14,485 nucleotides of DNA from Candidatus Nealsonbacteria bacterium RBG_13_36_15. GTDB lineage: Bacteria > Patescibacteriota > Minisyncoccia > Minisyncoccales > RBG-13-36-15. The position numbers and the translations under genes are program-made. Positions within the stretch are counted from its first letter, which is position 1, and each line of letters starts with the position of its first letter. The notes beneath the pieces were generated by a model. It had not been told where the DNA came from. It saw nothing but the letters and a program-made list of their open reading frames with translations, and searched no databases. Of this stretch, positions 1 to 5,490 are shown piece by piece. The stretch covers positions 1 to 14,485 of the forward strand of contig MHLV01000029.1 of NCBI GenBank assembly GCA_001819145.1, given 5' to 3'.

Positions 1-69
1 AAAATATCTTTTAGAAATAAAAAAAGCCATTTCTCCATTTTTTGAAGTTTGTCAGATTAGATAATTTCC

Positions 70-97
70 AGCGGTTCGAATCCGATCGCCCACCCCT
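70..97 (+). other. tRNA T-arm-like fragment
   Basis: The stretch contains a canonical T-loop (GGTTCGAATCC) with flanking bases that form a T-stem with one mismatch (agcgg against ccgat), followed by CGCCCACCCC, which would be the 3' acceptor strand. The matching 5' acceptor (GTGGGCG) is not visible in the preceding 70 bases, and no anticodon arm can be folded, so an intact tRNA is not present within the window. It could be a tRNA remnant, an attachment-site scar, or the 3' exon of a tRNA whose 5' part lies outside the window behind an intron. No CCA is encoded. Confidence 0.3.
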
Positions 98-101
98 TCG
101 A

Positions 102-136
102 TAAGGACCTCGACTGAGCTCGGCCGAATGTCCTTA
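102..136. repeat. Palindromic element (imperfect inverted repeat)
   Basis: TAAGGAC at 102-108 pairs with GTCCTTA at 130-136. Inside it TCG (110-112) pairs with CGA (125-127), and a GAGCTC palindrome sits at the centre (116-121). The element is much more GC-rich than its surroundings. It is reminiscent of short palindromic repeats scattered between genes in many uncultured bacterial genomes, but that family assignment is inference. It lies between the tRNA-like fragment and the terminator at 152-181, and no gene covers it. Confidence 0.45.
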
Positions 137-151
137 GGGCAAGCCTGCCTG

Positions 152-181
152 CCCTGCCTTAATTGGCAGGGTTTTTGTTTT
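152..181 (+). terminator. Rho-independent terminator upstream of the first gene
   Basis: A 7-bp perfect stem (CCCTGCC 152-158, GGCAGGG 165-171) with loop TTAATT is followed by TTTTTGTTTT. It would end transcripts entering from the left of the window. Its U-tract also supplies the -35 region of the promoter for the gene at 209. Confidence 0.8.
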
Positions 182-200
182 GCGGGGAAGGGGGTATAAT
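172..200 (+). promoter_or_regulatory. Promoter of the 209-493 gene, leaderless arrangement
   Basis: A perfect TATAAT at 195-200 lies 17 nt after a weak -35 (TTTTTG, 172-177) embedded in the terminator U-tract. The ATG follows the -10 by only 8 nt, so transcription should begin at or within a base or two of the start codon. No Shine-Dalgarno is present. The same layout with the same spacing recurs at 1334-1362. Confidence 0.65.
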
Positions 201-208
201 GAAGTAAT

Positions 209-493
209 ATGGATTTTAAAAAAGCCTCAAAATATTTTTTACTTCTAACATTATCTTTAATAAATATTTTTGGAGCGATAGTAATTTTTCGTTTAATTAC
301 ATCTTTACCATATCACAAAGATTTAATGTGTTTCTATATTCCAACCGCTATCCGTTTATTCGCTCTATTGTTTTTAATTCTTTCATTTGCGAAATTTAAA
401 AAAATTAAATTAGCATTTGTTTTTTCTTTTATTGCCTTTGCTTTTCTTGCAATCAGTAATATTGTGGTTTTTAGCTTTTGTTGGTTAGAATAA
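209..493 (+). CDS. Small hydrophobic membrane protein, unknown function
   Basis: A 94-residue protein with a short basic N-terminus (MDFKKASK) and three predicted membrane helices at about residues 9-30, 44-62 and 67-91. No catalytic or binding motif is visible, and I do not recognise the family. The ATG is chosen because it sits 8 nt after a perfect TATAAT, which makes this a probable leaderless mRNA. The stop codon overlaps the first base of the 34-nt repeat at 493-526, and a terminator follows at 531-557, so the gene is monocistronic. The reading frame is AT-rich like the rest of the window. Confidence 0.6.
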   Translation: MDFKKASKYFLLLTLSLINIFGAIVIFRLITSLPYHKDLMCFYIPTAIRLFALLFLILSFAKFKKIKLAFVFSFIAFAFLAISNIVVFSFCWLE

Positions 494-526
494 AACAGGT
501 TTTAATTTAGTCCGCTAGACGACCCT
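493..526. repeat. 34-nt repeat, copy 1 (tRNA 5'-half-like on - strand)
   Basis: This copy matches 1277-1310 at 30 of 34 positions; all four differences are transitions, and the last 17 bases (gtccgctagacgaccct) are identical. Read on the - strand it begins AGGGTCGTCTAGCGGAC, which looks like the acceptor and D-arm start of tRNAs such as Glu or Gln. No anticodon or T arm follows, so it is not a tRNA. Both copies sit just upstream of an intrinsic terminator on the + strand. Confidence 0.7.
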
Positions 527-530
527 AGTT

Positions 531-557
531 AAAATCGCTAATAAGGCGGTTTTTTTT
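531..557 (+). terminator. Rho-independent terminator after the 209-493 gene
   Basis: AAAATCGC (531-538) pairs with GCGGTTTT (546-553) across loop TAATAAG, with one G-T pair, and the U-tract runs from 550 to 557. It separates the first small gene from the promoter at 572. Confidence 0.65.
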
Positions 558-571
558 GGCGGGGCTTTCCA

Positions 572-600
572 TTGACAAATAACTAAGGATGTAATAGGGT
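572..600 (+). promoter_or_regulatory. Promoter of zinc-ribbon gene (shared type)
   Basis: A consensus -35 TTGACA (572-577) is followed after 17 nt by TAGGGT (595-600), which keeps the three most conserved -10 positions (T1, A2, T6). The same promoter, with TTGACAAATAACTAA and TAGGGT unchanged, recurs at 902-930. The leader that follows contains GATAGCCC and then GGAGGTG. Confidence 0.6.
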
Positions 601-644
601 GAATTATTAGATAGCCCTTGAACAACCTACGGAGGTGTAAAAAG

Positions 645-851
645 ATGTATCACTGCCCGAAATGTGGAATGCCACTAAGGCATATCGGACGAGACCGCAT
701 TGTCCTCTGCGGAGGAGTCAATTACTACAGGTGTCCCAACCCTACCTGTAATACTATCTGGGAAGAAAACCAAAGCGGGATAACCCCTCGTTCCGACAAT
801 CTTAAAGAAGTTCCCGAACACGAAATTGATTTCATTATGGAATCCATATAG
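645..851 (+). CDS. Small zinc-ribbon protein
   Basis: A 68-residue protein with CPKCG at residues 4-8 and CPNPTC at 30-35, together a four-Cys arrangement typical of a treble-clef or zinc-ribbon fold that binds one Zn(II). Residues 36-68 are acidic with no recognisable domain. The ATG at 645 is preferred over an upstream in-frame start at 618 because GGAGGTG at 631-637 sits 7 nt before it, a much stronger ribosome site than most genes here have. It has its own promoter (572-600) and terminator (870-898). The codon choice is richer in G and C than in the big operon downstream, which may point to separate acquisition. A nucleic-acid or protein-binding role is a guess from the fold only. Confidence 0.65.
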   Translation: MYHCPKCGMPLRHIGRDRIVLCGGVNYYRCPNPTCNTIWEENQSGITPRSDNLKEVPEHEIDFIMESI

Positions 852-869
852 CTCTTTTTTTTCTCCAAT

Positions 870-898
870 GCCTCAGGCACACAGCCAGAGGCTTTTTT
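870..898 (+). terminator. Rho-independent terminator after zinc-ribbon gene
   Basis: GCCTC-A-GGC (870-878) pairs with GCC-A-GAGGC (884-892) around loop ACACA, with a single A-A mismatch, and is followed by TTTTTT (893-898). It lies immediately upstream of the next promoter. Confidence 0.8.
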
Positions 899-901
899 GT
901 T

Positions 902-930
902 TTGACAAATAACTAAACTTGTATTAGGGT
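902..930 (+). promoter_or_regulatory. Promoter of acidic orphan gene (shared type)
   Basis: TTGACA (902-907), a 17-nt spacer and TAGGGT (925-930). Compared with 572-600, the first 15 bases and the -10 are identical. The downstream leader also keeps AATAGCTC and a GGAGGTG ribosome site, so the promoter and 5' leader appear to have been duplicated together. Confidence 0.6.
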
Positions 931-972
931 TAAGTCAACAAATAGCTCATTCACGACTGGGAGGTGGAAGAA

Positions 973-1203
973 ATGAGAAAAATAACAATCATCTGGCATG
1001 ATATGGAAGATGGTGTGTCTCACGATGCCGAGATTGAAATCGGCGACAACGACGACGCCAAAGCAGCCGGCCTTGAGTGGTTTCGAGGCTATATCGAAGC
1101 CTGTCCTGGTTTAAAAACAGCCGGTGCTGTAACTATAGATGTTGAATCAATATCTGAAGTCGTTGATGGAAAAACTAAATATCATCTTACTCCTTACCTC
1201 TAA
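973..1203 (+). CDS. Small acidic orphan protein
   Basis: A 76-residue acidic protein beginning MRKITIIWHDMEDG; no family is recognised. It has alternating hydrophobic and acidic segments compatible with a small alpha/beta fold, no membrane segment, and only one Cys. ATG 973 is chosen over GTG 964 because the GTG lies inside the Shine-Dalgarno GGGAGGTG (959-966), which is correctly spaced for 973. The body uses GC-rich codons (GGC GAC AAC GAC GAC GCC) unlike the neighbouring operons, as does the zinc-ribbon gene just upstream. The two share promoter and leader, so they probably respond to the same signal. A 24-residue overlap with a different-frame reading at its 3' end is not a gene. Confidence 0.6.
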   Translation: MRKITIIWHDMEDGVSHDAEIEIGDNDDAKAAGLEWFRGYIEACPGLKTAGAVTIDVESISEVVDGKTKYHLTPYL

Positions 1204-1276
1204 GATGGAGGGTAACAATCACGCATTCGCAATAAGTTTATGCTCTGCGACAACATCAAGGAGCCTTTTTATTTAC

Positions 1277-1310
1277 AAACAGGCTCTAATCTGGTCCGCT
1301 AGACGACCCT
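1277..1310. repeat. 34-nt repeat, copy 2 (tRNA 5'-half-like on - strand)
   Basis: Second copy of the element at 493-526. On the - strand GTCT-AGCGGACC-AGAT could form a D-arm (one G-T pair), followed by GAGCCT, which pairs with AGGCTC across 1261-1286, but the enlarged loop has no plausible anticodon stem-loop and there is no T arm. It is followed at once by the terminator at 1317. Confidence 0.7.
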
Positions 1311-1316
1311 TCGTTC

Positions 1317-1343
1317 CCCCGCACCTTGCGGGGTTTTTGTTTT
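1317..1343 (+). terminator. Rho-independent terminator
   Basis: CCCCGC (1317-1322) pairs with GCGGGG (1328-1333) around loop ACCTT, followed by TTTTTGTTTT. It terminates transcription from the acidic orphan gene, and its U-tract contains the -35 of the next promoter. Confidence 0.8.
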
Positions 1344-1362
1344 GCAGGGAAGAAGGTATAAT
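1334..1362 (+). promoter_or_regulatory. Promoter of SpoIIAA-like gene, leaderless arrangement
   Basis: TTTTTG (1334-1339), a 17-nt spacer, TATAAT (1357-1362), and the ATG 8 nt later at 1371. Together with the terminator 3' arm this closely repeats the module at 170-212. No ribosome-binding site is present between the -10 and the ATG. Confidence 0.65.
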
Positions 1363-1370
1363 AAAAGAAT

Positions 1371-1757
1371 ATGGATAGTAATCAACAACAAAAAATTAAA
1401 ATTTGGTGGGACGAAAAAGAAAAAATTATAAGGGAAATTTTAATTGGCGATTTGAACGAGGAGGACGCGAAGAGATCAATAAATGAAGTAAATAAATTAG
1501 TTGCCTCTAAGAAAAAGCAGGGATTTAAGATTATAAACCATTTAGTTGATGCGACAAAAACAGGAATAGCCACAACAAAAGCCAGGGATGTTTTCGCCGC
1601 AGGGTTTAAGAAAAAATTAGTAAACAAAGTTGCTATTTTCGGAGGTGGGATTATACAAAAAACAATAGCTAATTTTATCTTTAATTATAGTGGCGTGAAG
1701 AACGCGCAATATTTTGACAGCGAAGAAGAAGCATTGGAATGGATTAAAGAAGGATAA
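1371..1757 (+). CDS. SpoIIAA-like (STAS-fold) protein
   Basis: A 128-residue soluble protein. The C-terminal half carries the signature of the SpoIIAA-like/STAS-like family: a basic helix (FAAGFKKKLVNKVAIFGG, about residues 76-93), then an isoleucine/aromatic helix, and a terminal YFDSEEEALEWI, matching the family's usual ending of an aromatic residue, acidic stretch and ALxWL. Proteins of this family are small cytoplasmic STAS folds that may bind lipids or act as partner proteins; no enzyme activity is known to me. The ATG follows a perfect TATAAT by 8 nt, so the mRNA is probably leaderless. The gene is monocistronic and closed by the terminator at 1779-1806. Family assignment rests on motif recall, not on a search. 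Confidence 0.65.
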   Translation: MDSNQQQKIKIWWDEKEKIIREILIGDLNEEDAKRSINEVNKLVASKKKQGFKIINHLVDATKTGIATTKARDVFAAGFKKKLVNKVAIFGGGIIQKTIANFIFNYSGVKNAQYFDSEEEALEWIKEG

Positions 1758-1778
1758 GGCCATTACAAACGATTAAAG

Positions 1779-1806
1779 ATCCGAGGATTTTCTCGGATTT
1801 TTTGTT
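1779..1806 (+). terminator. Rho-independent terminator after SpoIIAA-like gene
   Basis: ATCCGAG (1779-1785) pairs perfectly with CTCGGAT (1792-1798) around loop GATTTT, followed by a run of Ts to 1803. It isolates the small-gene region from the comEC operon. Confidence 0.85.
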
Positions 1807-1890
1807 GACTAATTTCTTTGTTTTTGCCTTTCTTTCATTGGTGGTATATTTTTAAACTCCACTTTCAAAATTCCTTTATCTGTAATACCG

Positions 1891-3294
1891 GTGGTTTTAA
1901 TCTTAGGAATTTTACTAATTTCTGTTTTTTTGAAACAAAAGAAGTTAATTGTGGTTGGATTTTGTTTAATTTTTTTTGTAGCTGGGGTTTGGCGTCACCA
2001 AATTGCGGAACTAAAAATTATAAACAATGAATTAAGTAGGTTAAATGATACGAAAGAAAATATTACTTTGAAAGGAATTGTGGTGGCAGAGCCGGATATT
2101 AGAGAGAAAAGCACAAAATTAACCATAGATGATCTAAAAATTAAAACAGGGACCGGGTCTCTTTCTGTTGATGGTAAGATTTTAGTTACAATTTGGAAAT
2201 ATCCTGGATATGAATACGGTGACAAGCTGAAAATCACCGGAAAATTGGAAACCCCTGAACAATTTGAAGATTTTAACTATAAGGATTACTTGGTTAAAGA
2301 TGGAATTTATTCTGTAATATATTTTCCAGAAATTGAATTGCTTGATAAAAATTTTGGGAATCCTTTAGCGGAGATCCTTTTCTCTTTTAAAAATAAATTT
2401 CAGGTCGAAACCCAAAGATTTTTATCTCCTCCCCAAGGAGGTATTTTAGAGGCCTTAGTTTTTGGCGAAGAAGGAAACATTTCCCAAGAATGGAAAGACA
2501 AGCTAAATATTACCGGTACCCGTCATATTACGGCTGTTTCCGGCATGAATATAACAATTATCGGTTTTATAATTCTCTCTTTTGCGCTATCTATCGGCCT
2601 TTGGCGACATCAGGCTTTTTATTTATCACTTTTTATTCTCTTTCTTTATATTTTAATGATTGGTGCTCCCTCGTCAGCCATTAGGGCTGGCATCATGGCT
2701 GCCCTTTTAATGATAGCTCAATATTTTGGCCGTTTATCTTTAGCTTCAAGGGCAGTTGTTTTCGCTGCAACTTTTATGCTTATTTTAAACCCATTGCTTT
2801 TGAAATTAGACGTTGGTTTTCAGCTTTCATTTCTGGCTATTTTAGGCTTAGTTTATCTTCAGCCAACCTTTTTTCAAAATCTAAAGAAAATTCCTAATCC
2901 TGCATTTTTTCCTATCAGGACTACGCTTTCTGCGACTTTAGCTGCCCAAATTTTCACATTGCCTATTTTAATTTATAATTTTGGAAGAATTCCCTTGCTT
3001 TCACCAATAGCTAATGTTTTAATTGTCCCGTTCTTAGCTCCCTTTACAATTTTATTTTTTGTTTTTGGAATAGGGGCAATAATCTTTTGGCTTTTCGGCT
3101 TTTTACTTTCTTTTCCAACTTGGCTTTGTTTAACTTATATTACAAAAATTGTTGACTTTTCTTCTAAGATTCCCTTTGTTTCATTAACTCTGGAGAATGT
3201 ACACTGGTTTTGGCTAGTAATTTCTTATTTGATTTTGGGATATTTCGTTTGGCGGATACAAGAAAGGCAAAAGTTAAAATTTTTAAATTACTGA
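1891..3294 (+). CDS. comEC: ComEC/Rec2-type DNA-uptake channel, no MBL domain
   Basis: Inner-membrane channel of natural transformation, which passes single-stranded DNA into the cytoplasm. From GTG 1891 it has 467 residues: two hydrophobic N-terminal helices (about 2-32), a soluble DUF4131-like region (about 40-165) and the polytopic Competence domain (about 180-455), with the conserved HITAVSGMN at 212-220 and LDVGFQLSFLAILGL. The C-terminal metallo-beta-lactamase domain of full-length ComEC is absent, as is common in small-genome bacteria. The start is uncertain. GTG 1891 has no ribosome site, and the frame is open from 1813 and encodes a plausible extension (SFIGGIFLNS at 1831-1860). A possible -10 (TATATT, 1845-1850) would lie inside that extension. 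It heads a run of tightly spaced genes. Confidence 0.85.
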   Translation: MVLILGILLISVFLKQKKLIVVGFCLIFFVAGVWRHQIAELKIINNELSRLNDTKENITLKGIVVAEPDIREKSTKLTIDDLKIKTGTGSLSVDGKILVTIWKYPGYEYGDKLKITGKLETPEQFEDFNYKDYLVKDGIYSVIYFPEIELLDKNFGNPLAEILFSFKNKFQVETQRFLSPPQGGILEALVFGEEGNISQEWKDKLNITGTRHITAVSGMNITIIGFIILSFALSIGLWRHQAFYLSLFILFLYILMIGAPSSAIRAGIMAALLMIAQYFGRLSLASRAVVFAATFMLILNPLLLKLDVGFQLSFLAILGLVYLQPTFFQNLKKIPNPAFFPIRTTLSATLAAQIFTLPILIYNFGRIPLLSPIANVLIVPFLAPFTILFFVFGIGAIIFWLFGFLLSFPTWLCLTYITKIVDFSSKIPFVSLTLENVHWFWLVISYLILGYFVWRIQERQKLKFLNY

Positions 3295-3315
3295 AAAATA
3301 AGATAAAATAAAGCA

Positions 3316-4596
3316 ATGAACAAAGCCAGGGTAGTATCAATTAATATGGGTTACGGGCACCAAAGAACAGCTTTTGCCTTGAAAAGTTTGGCACTTGAGG
3401 GCAAAATTGTTAATGCCAACGATTATCCGGGAATGCCAGAAGTTGATAGGGTAATTTGGGAGAGAACAAGGAAATTTTATGAATTCATCGCTAGTTTTAA
3501 AAAAACTCCCCTGATCGGAAATTTTGCTTTTTCAGTTTTTGATGCTTTCCAGAAAATTTTCAGCTTTTATCCTAAAAAAAACTTATCCAAGCCAAATTTT
3601 ACTCTAAAGAATATTTATTCTTTGCTTAAAAAAGGTTGGGGAAAAGATTTGGTTGGAAGATTGAGCGGGAAACCCATCCCCCTAATTACAACTTTCTTTA
3701 CGCCAGCCTTTATGGCAGAATTTTTTAATTACCCAAGCGAAATTTTTTGTGTGATTTGTGATGCTGATATTTCAAGAACCTGGGCTCCATTAAAACCAAG
3801 AGAAAGCAAAATCAAATATTTTGCTCCAACAGAAAGAGTAGCGGAAAGGTTAAAACAATATAACGTAAAACCAGAAAATATTTTTTTGACCGGCTACCCT
3901 TTACCCTTAGAAAATATAGGAGGAATTAAATTGGAAATTTTAAAAAAAGATTTAAATCATAGAATTTTAAATTTAGATCCCCGAAAAAAATATTTTAAAA
4001 ATTATAAAGTATTAGTTGAAAAAAAATTAGGTAAATTGCCTAAAACTCCAGACCATCCTCTTACAATAATGTTTGCTGTTGGGGGAGCTGGAGCCCAAAA
4101 GGAAATTGGAATAGAAATAGTTAAAAGCTTGGTTGAAAAGATAAAAAGCGGCAAAATTAAAATAATTTTAGTAGCCGGCATTAAAAAAAAAGTGAATGAA
4201 TATTTCAAAAACGCATTAAAAGAATTGGGCCTGGAAAATGAATTAAAGAAAAACATTGAAATCATTTTTACAAAAGAAATAAAAGATTATTTCCAGAATT
4301 TTAATCAAGCCTTAAGGAAAACCGATATTTTATGGACAAAGCCATCGGAGCTCTCTTTTTATTCTGCCTTGGGATTGCCAATAATTATTGCTCCACCAAT
4401 TGGTTCTCAAGAAGAATTTAATATGAGGTGGCTTTTGAAATCTGGCTTCGGAATTTTACAAGAAAATCCAGCTTATACTAATGAATGGCTTTTTGATTGG
4501 ACAGAGAATGGATATCTTGCAGAGTTTGCCATGCAGGGTTTTATAGAGGGAGAAAGATTAGGAACCTATAATATCAAAAAAATATGTCGTGGCTAA
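3316..4596 (+). CDS. GT-B fold glycosyltransferase-like protein
   Basis: A 426-residue soluble protein, probably a GT-B enzyme related to the MGDG-synthase/MurG (GT28) group. Features seen: an N-terminal nucleotide-fold strand with a glycine loop, INMGYGHQRTAF (residues 9-20), as in the G-x-GH of MGDG synthases; an interdomain FLTGYPLP (about 194-201); a second Rossmann start with MFAVGGAGAQKE (about 252-263); and WTKPSELSFYSALGLPIIIAPP (340-361), which matches the donor-binding KPS/G-E-ALG-P pattern of the family. Substrate cannot be read from sequence. The ATG follows GATAAAAT (3303-3309 region) by a few bases, so an internal leaderless start is possible. The 3' end overlaps the EamA gene by 13 nt, which indicates translational coupling. 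I am confident of the fold but not of the reaction. Confidence 0.65.
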   Translation: MNKARVVSINMGYGHQRTAFALKSLALEGKIVNANDYPGMPEVDRVIWERTRKFYEFIASFKKTPLIGNFAFSVFDAFQKIFSFYPKKNLSKPNFTLKNIYSLLKKGWGKDLVGRLSGKPIPLITTFFTPAFMAEFFNYPSEIFCVICDADISRTWAPLKPRESKIKYFAPTERVAERLKQYNVKPENIFLTGYPLPLENIGGIKLEILKKDLNHRILNLDPRKKYFKNYKVLVEKKLGKLPKTPDHPLTIMFAVGGAGAQKEIGIEIVKSLVEKIKSGKIKIILVAGIKKKVNEYFKNALKELGLENELKKNIEIIFTKEIKDYFQNFNQALRKTDILWTKPSELSFYSALGLPIIIAPPIGSQEEFNMRWLLKSGFGILQENPAYTNEWLFDWTENGYLAEFAMQGFIEGERLGTYNIKKICRG

Positions 4597-5489
4597 TTAT
4601 CGCTATTTCAGCTTATTTCCTTTTTGCTATTGTTGCCCTAATAGATAAATACCTCTTAGGAGGATTGATGCCCTCTCCCAAGGTTTATGCTTTTTATGTG
4701 GCAACTTTTGGGATTTTAGCCCTAATCTTGATTCCTTTTGGTTTTTGGATTCCTGCACCATTTCAGGTTTTTTTAGCGCTTTTGGCCGGCGTCTTTCATA
4801 TTTTAGCAATCTTTGTTTATTTTAACGGAATAAAGAACTTTGATGCCTCTCGGATAGTTCCGGCTATTGGTGGACTATCACCCCTTTTTACCTTTGGTTT
4901 AATTTATTTTTTCTCTGGAAGTAAAGAAGCTTTATCTCTTATTGAAATAATCGCCTTTATTCTCTTGGTTTTGGGTAGCATTTTCATTACCAGGGAAAAG
5001 ACAAAAGAAATTTCTTTAAAAAGTTTTCAACTTTCATTTTTAGCCGCTTTCTTTTTCGCTCTGCATTTCGTTTTGGTTAAGTTTGTCTATCTAGAGCAGC
5101 CCTTTATTTCAGGTTTCATCTGGACAAGAATTGGTGCTTTCTTGGTGGCAATAGCTTTATTTTTCTCAAAAGATGTCAGGACAGAGCTTTTTATAAAAAG
5201 AAAAACATTAAACATTAAAACTTGGAGAGTTTTTTTTCCTAACGAAGCAGCCTCAGCCGTAGCTTTTATCTTGCAAAATTGGGCTATTGCTTTAGCTGGA
5301 ATAGCTTATGTGGCTATAATTAGTGCTTTGGCGGGCGTTCAGTATGTTTTTTTATTAATTTTCGCTGTTTTACTTTCTCTAAAATTTCCTCAAGTCTTAA
5401 AAGAAGAAATTTCTAAAAAAATTATTTTACAGAAAACCTTTGCAATTTTGTTGATTGCTGTCGGATTAGCTATAATAACTTTCAAGTAA
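4584..5489 (+). CDS. EamA/DMT-superfamily transporter
   Basis: A 301-residue protein with about ten membrane helices arranged as two EamA repeats (roughly 2-138 and 147-298), the standard length and layout of drug/metabolite-superfamily permeases. The first repeat includes YFNGIKNFDASRIVPAIGGLSPLFTF, the typical EamA helix pair. Substrates of the family include amino acids, metabolites and, in some members, lipid-linked sugars. The 13-nt overlap with the upstream glycosyltransferase-like gene, and the 1-nt gap to the glycosidase-like gene, make an envelope-glycan role attractive, but that is inference from context. The ATG at 4584 starts directly with a hydrophobic helix, as expected. Confidence 0.85.
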   Translation: MSWLIIAISAYFLFAIVALIDKYLLGGLMPSPKVYAFYVATFGILALILIPFGFWIPAPFQVFLALLAGVFHILAIFVYFNGIKNFDASRIVPAIGGLSPLFTFGLIYFFSGSKEALSLIEIIAFILLVLGSIFITREKTKEISLKSFQLSFLAAFFFALHFVLVKFVYLEQPFISGFIWTRIGAFLVAIALFFSKDVRTELFIKRKTLNIKTWRVFFPNEAASAVAFILQNWAIALAGIAYVAIISALAGVQYVFLLIFAVLLSLKFPQVLKEEISKKIILQKTFAILLIAVGLAIITFK

Positions 5490-5490
5490 A

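Noticed and set aside
1139..1378. A 79-codon + strand frame spanning the end of the acidic orphan
   Set aside because: It runs through a repeat, a terminator and a promoter, so it is not a gene.
1818..2030. A 70-codon + strand frame overlapping the ComEC start
   Set aside because: It is out of frame with ComEC, low in complexity and has no homology or ribosome site; it matters only for the possible frameshift noted there.
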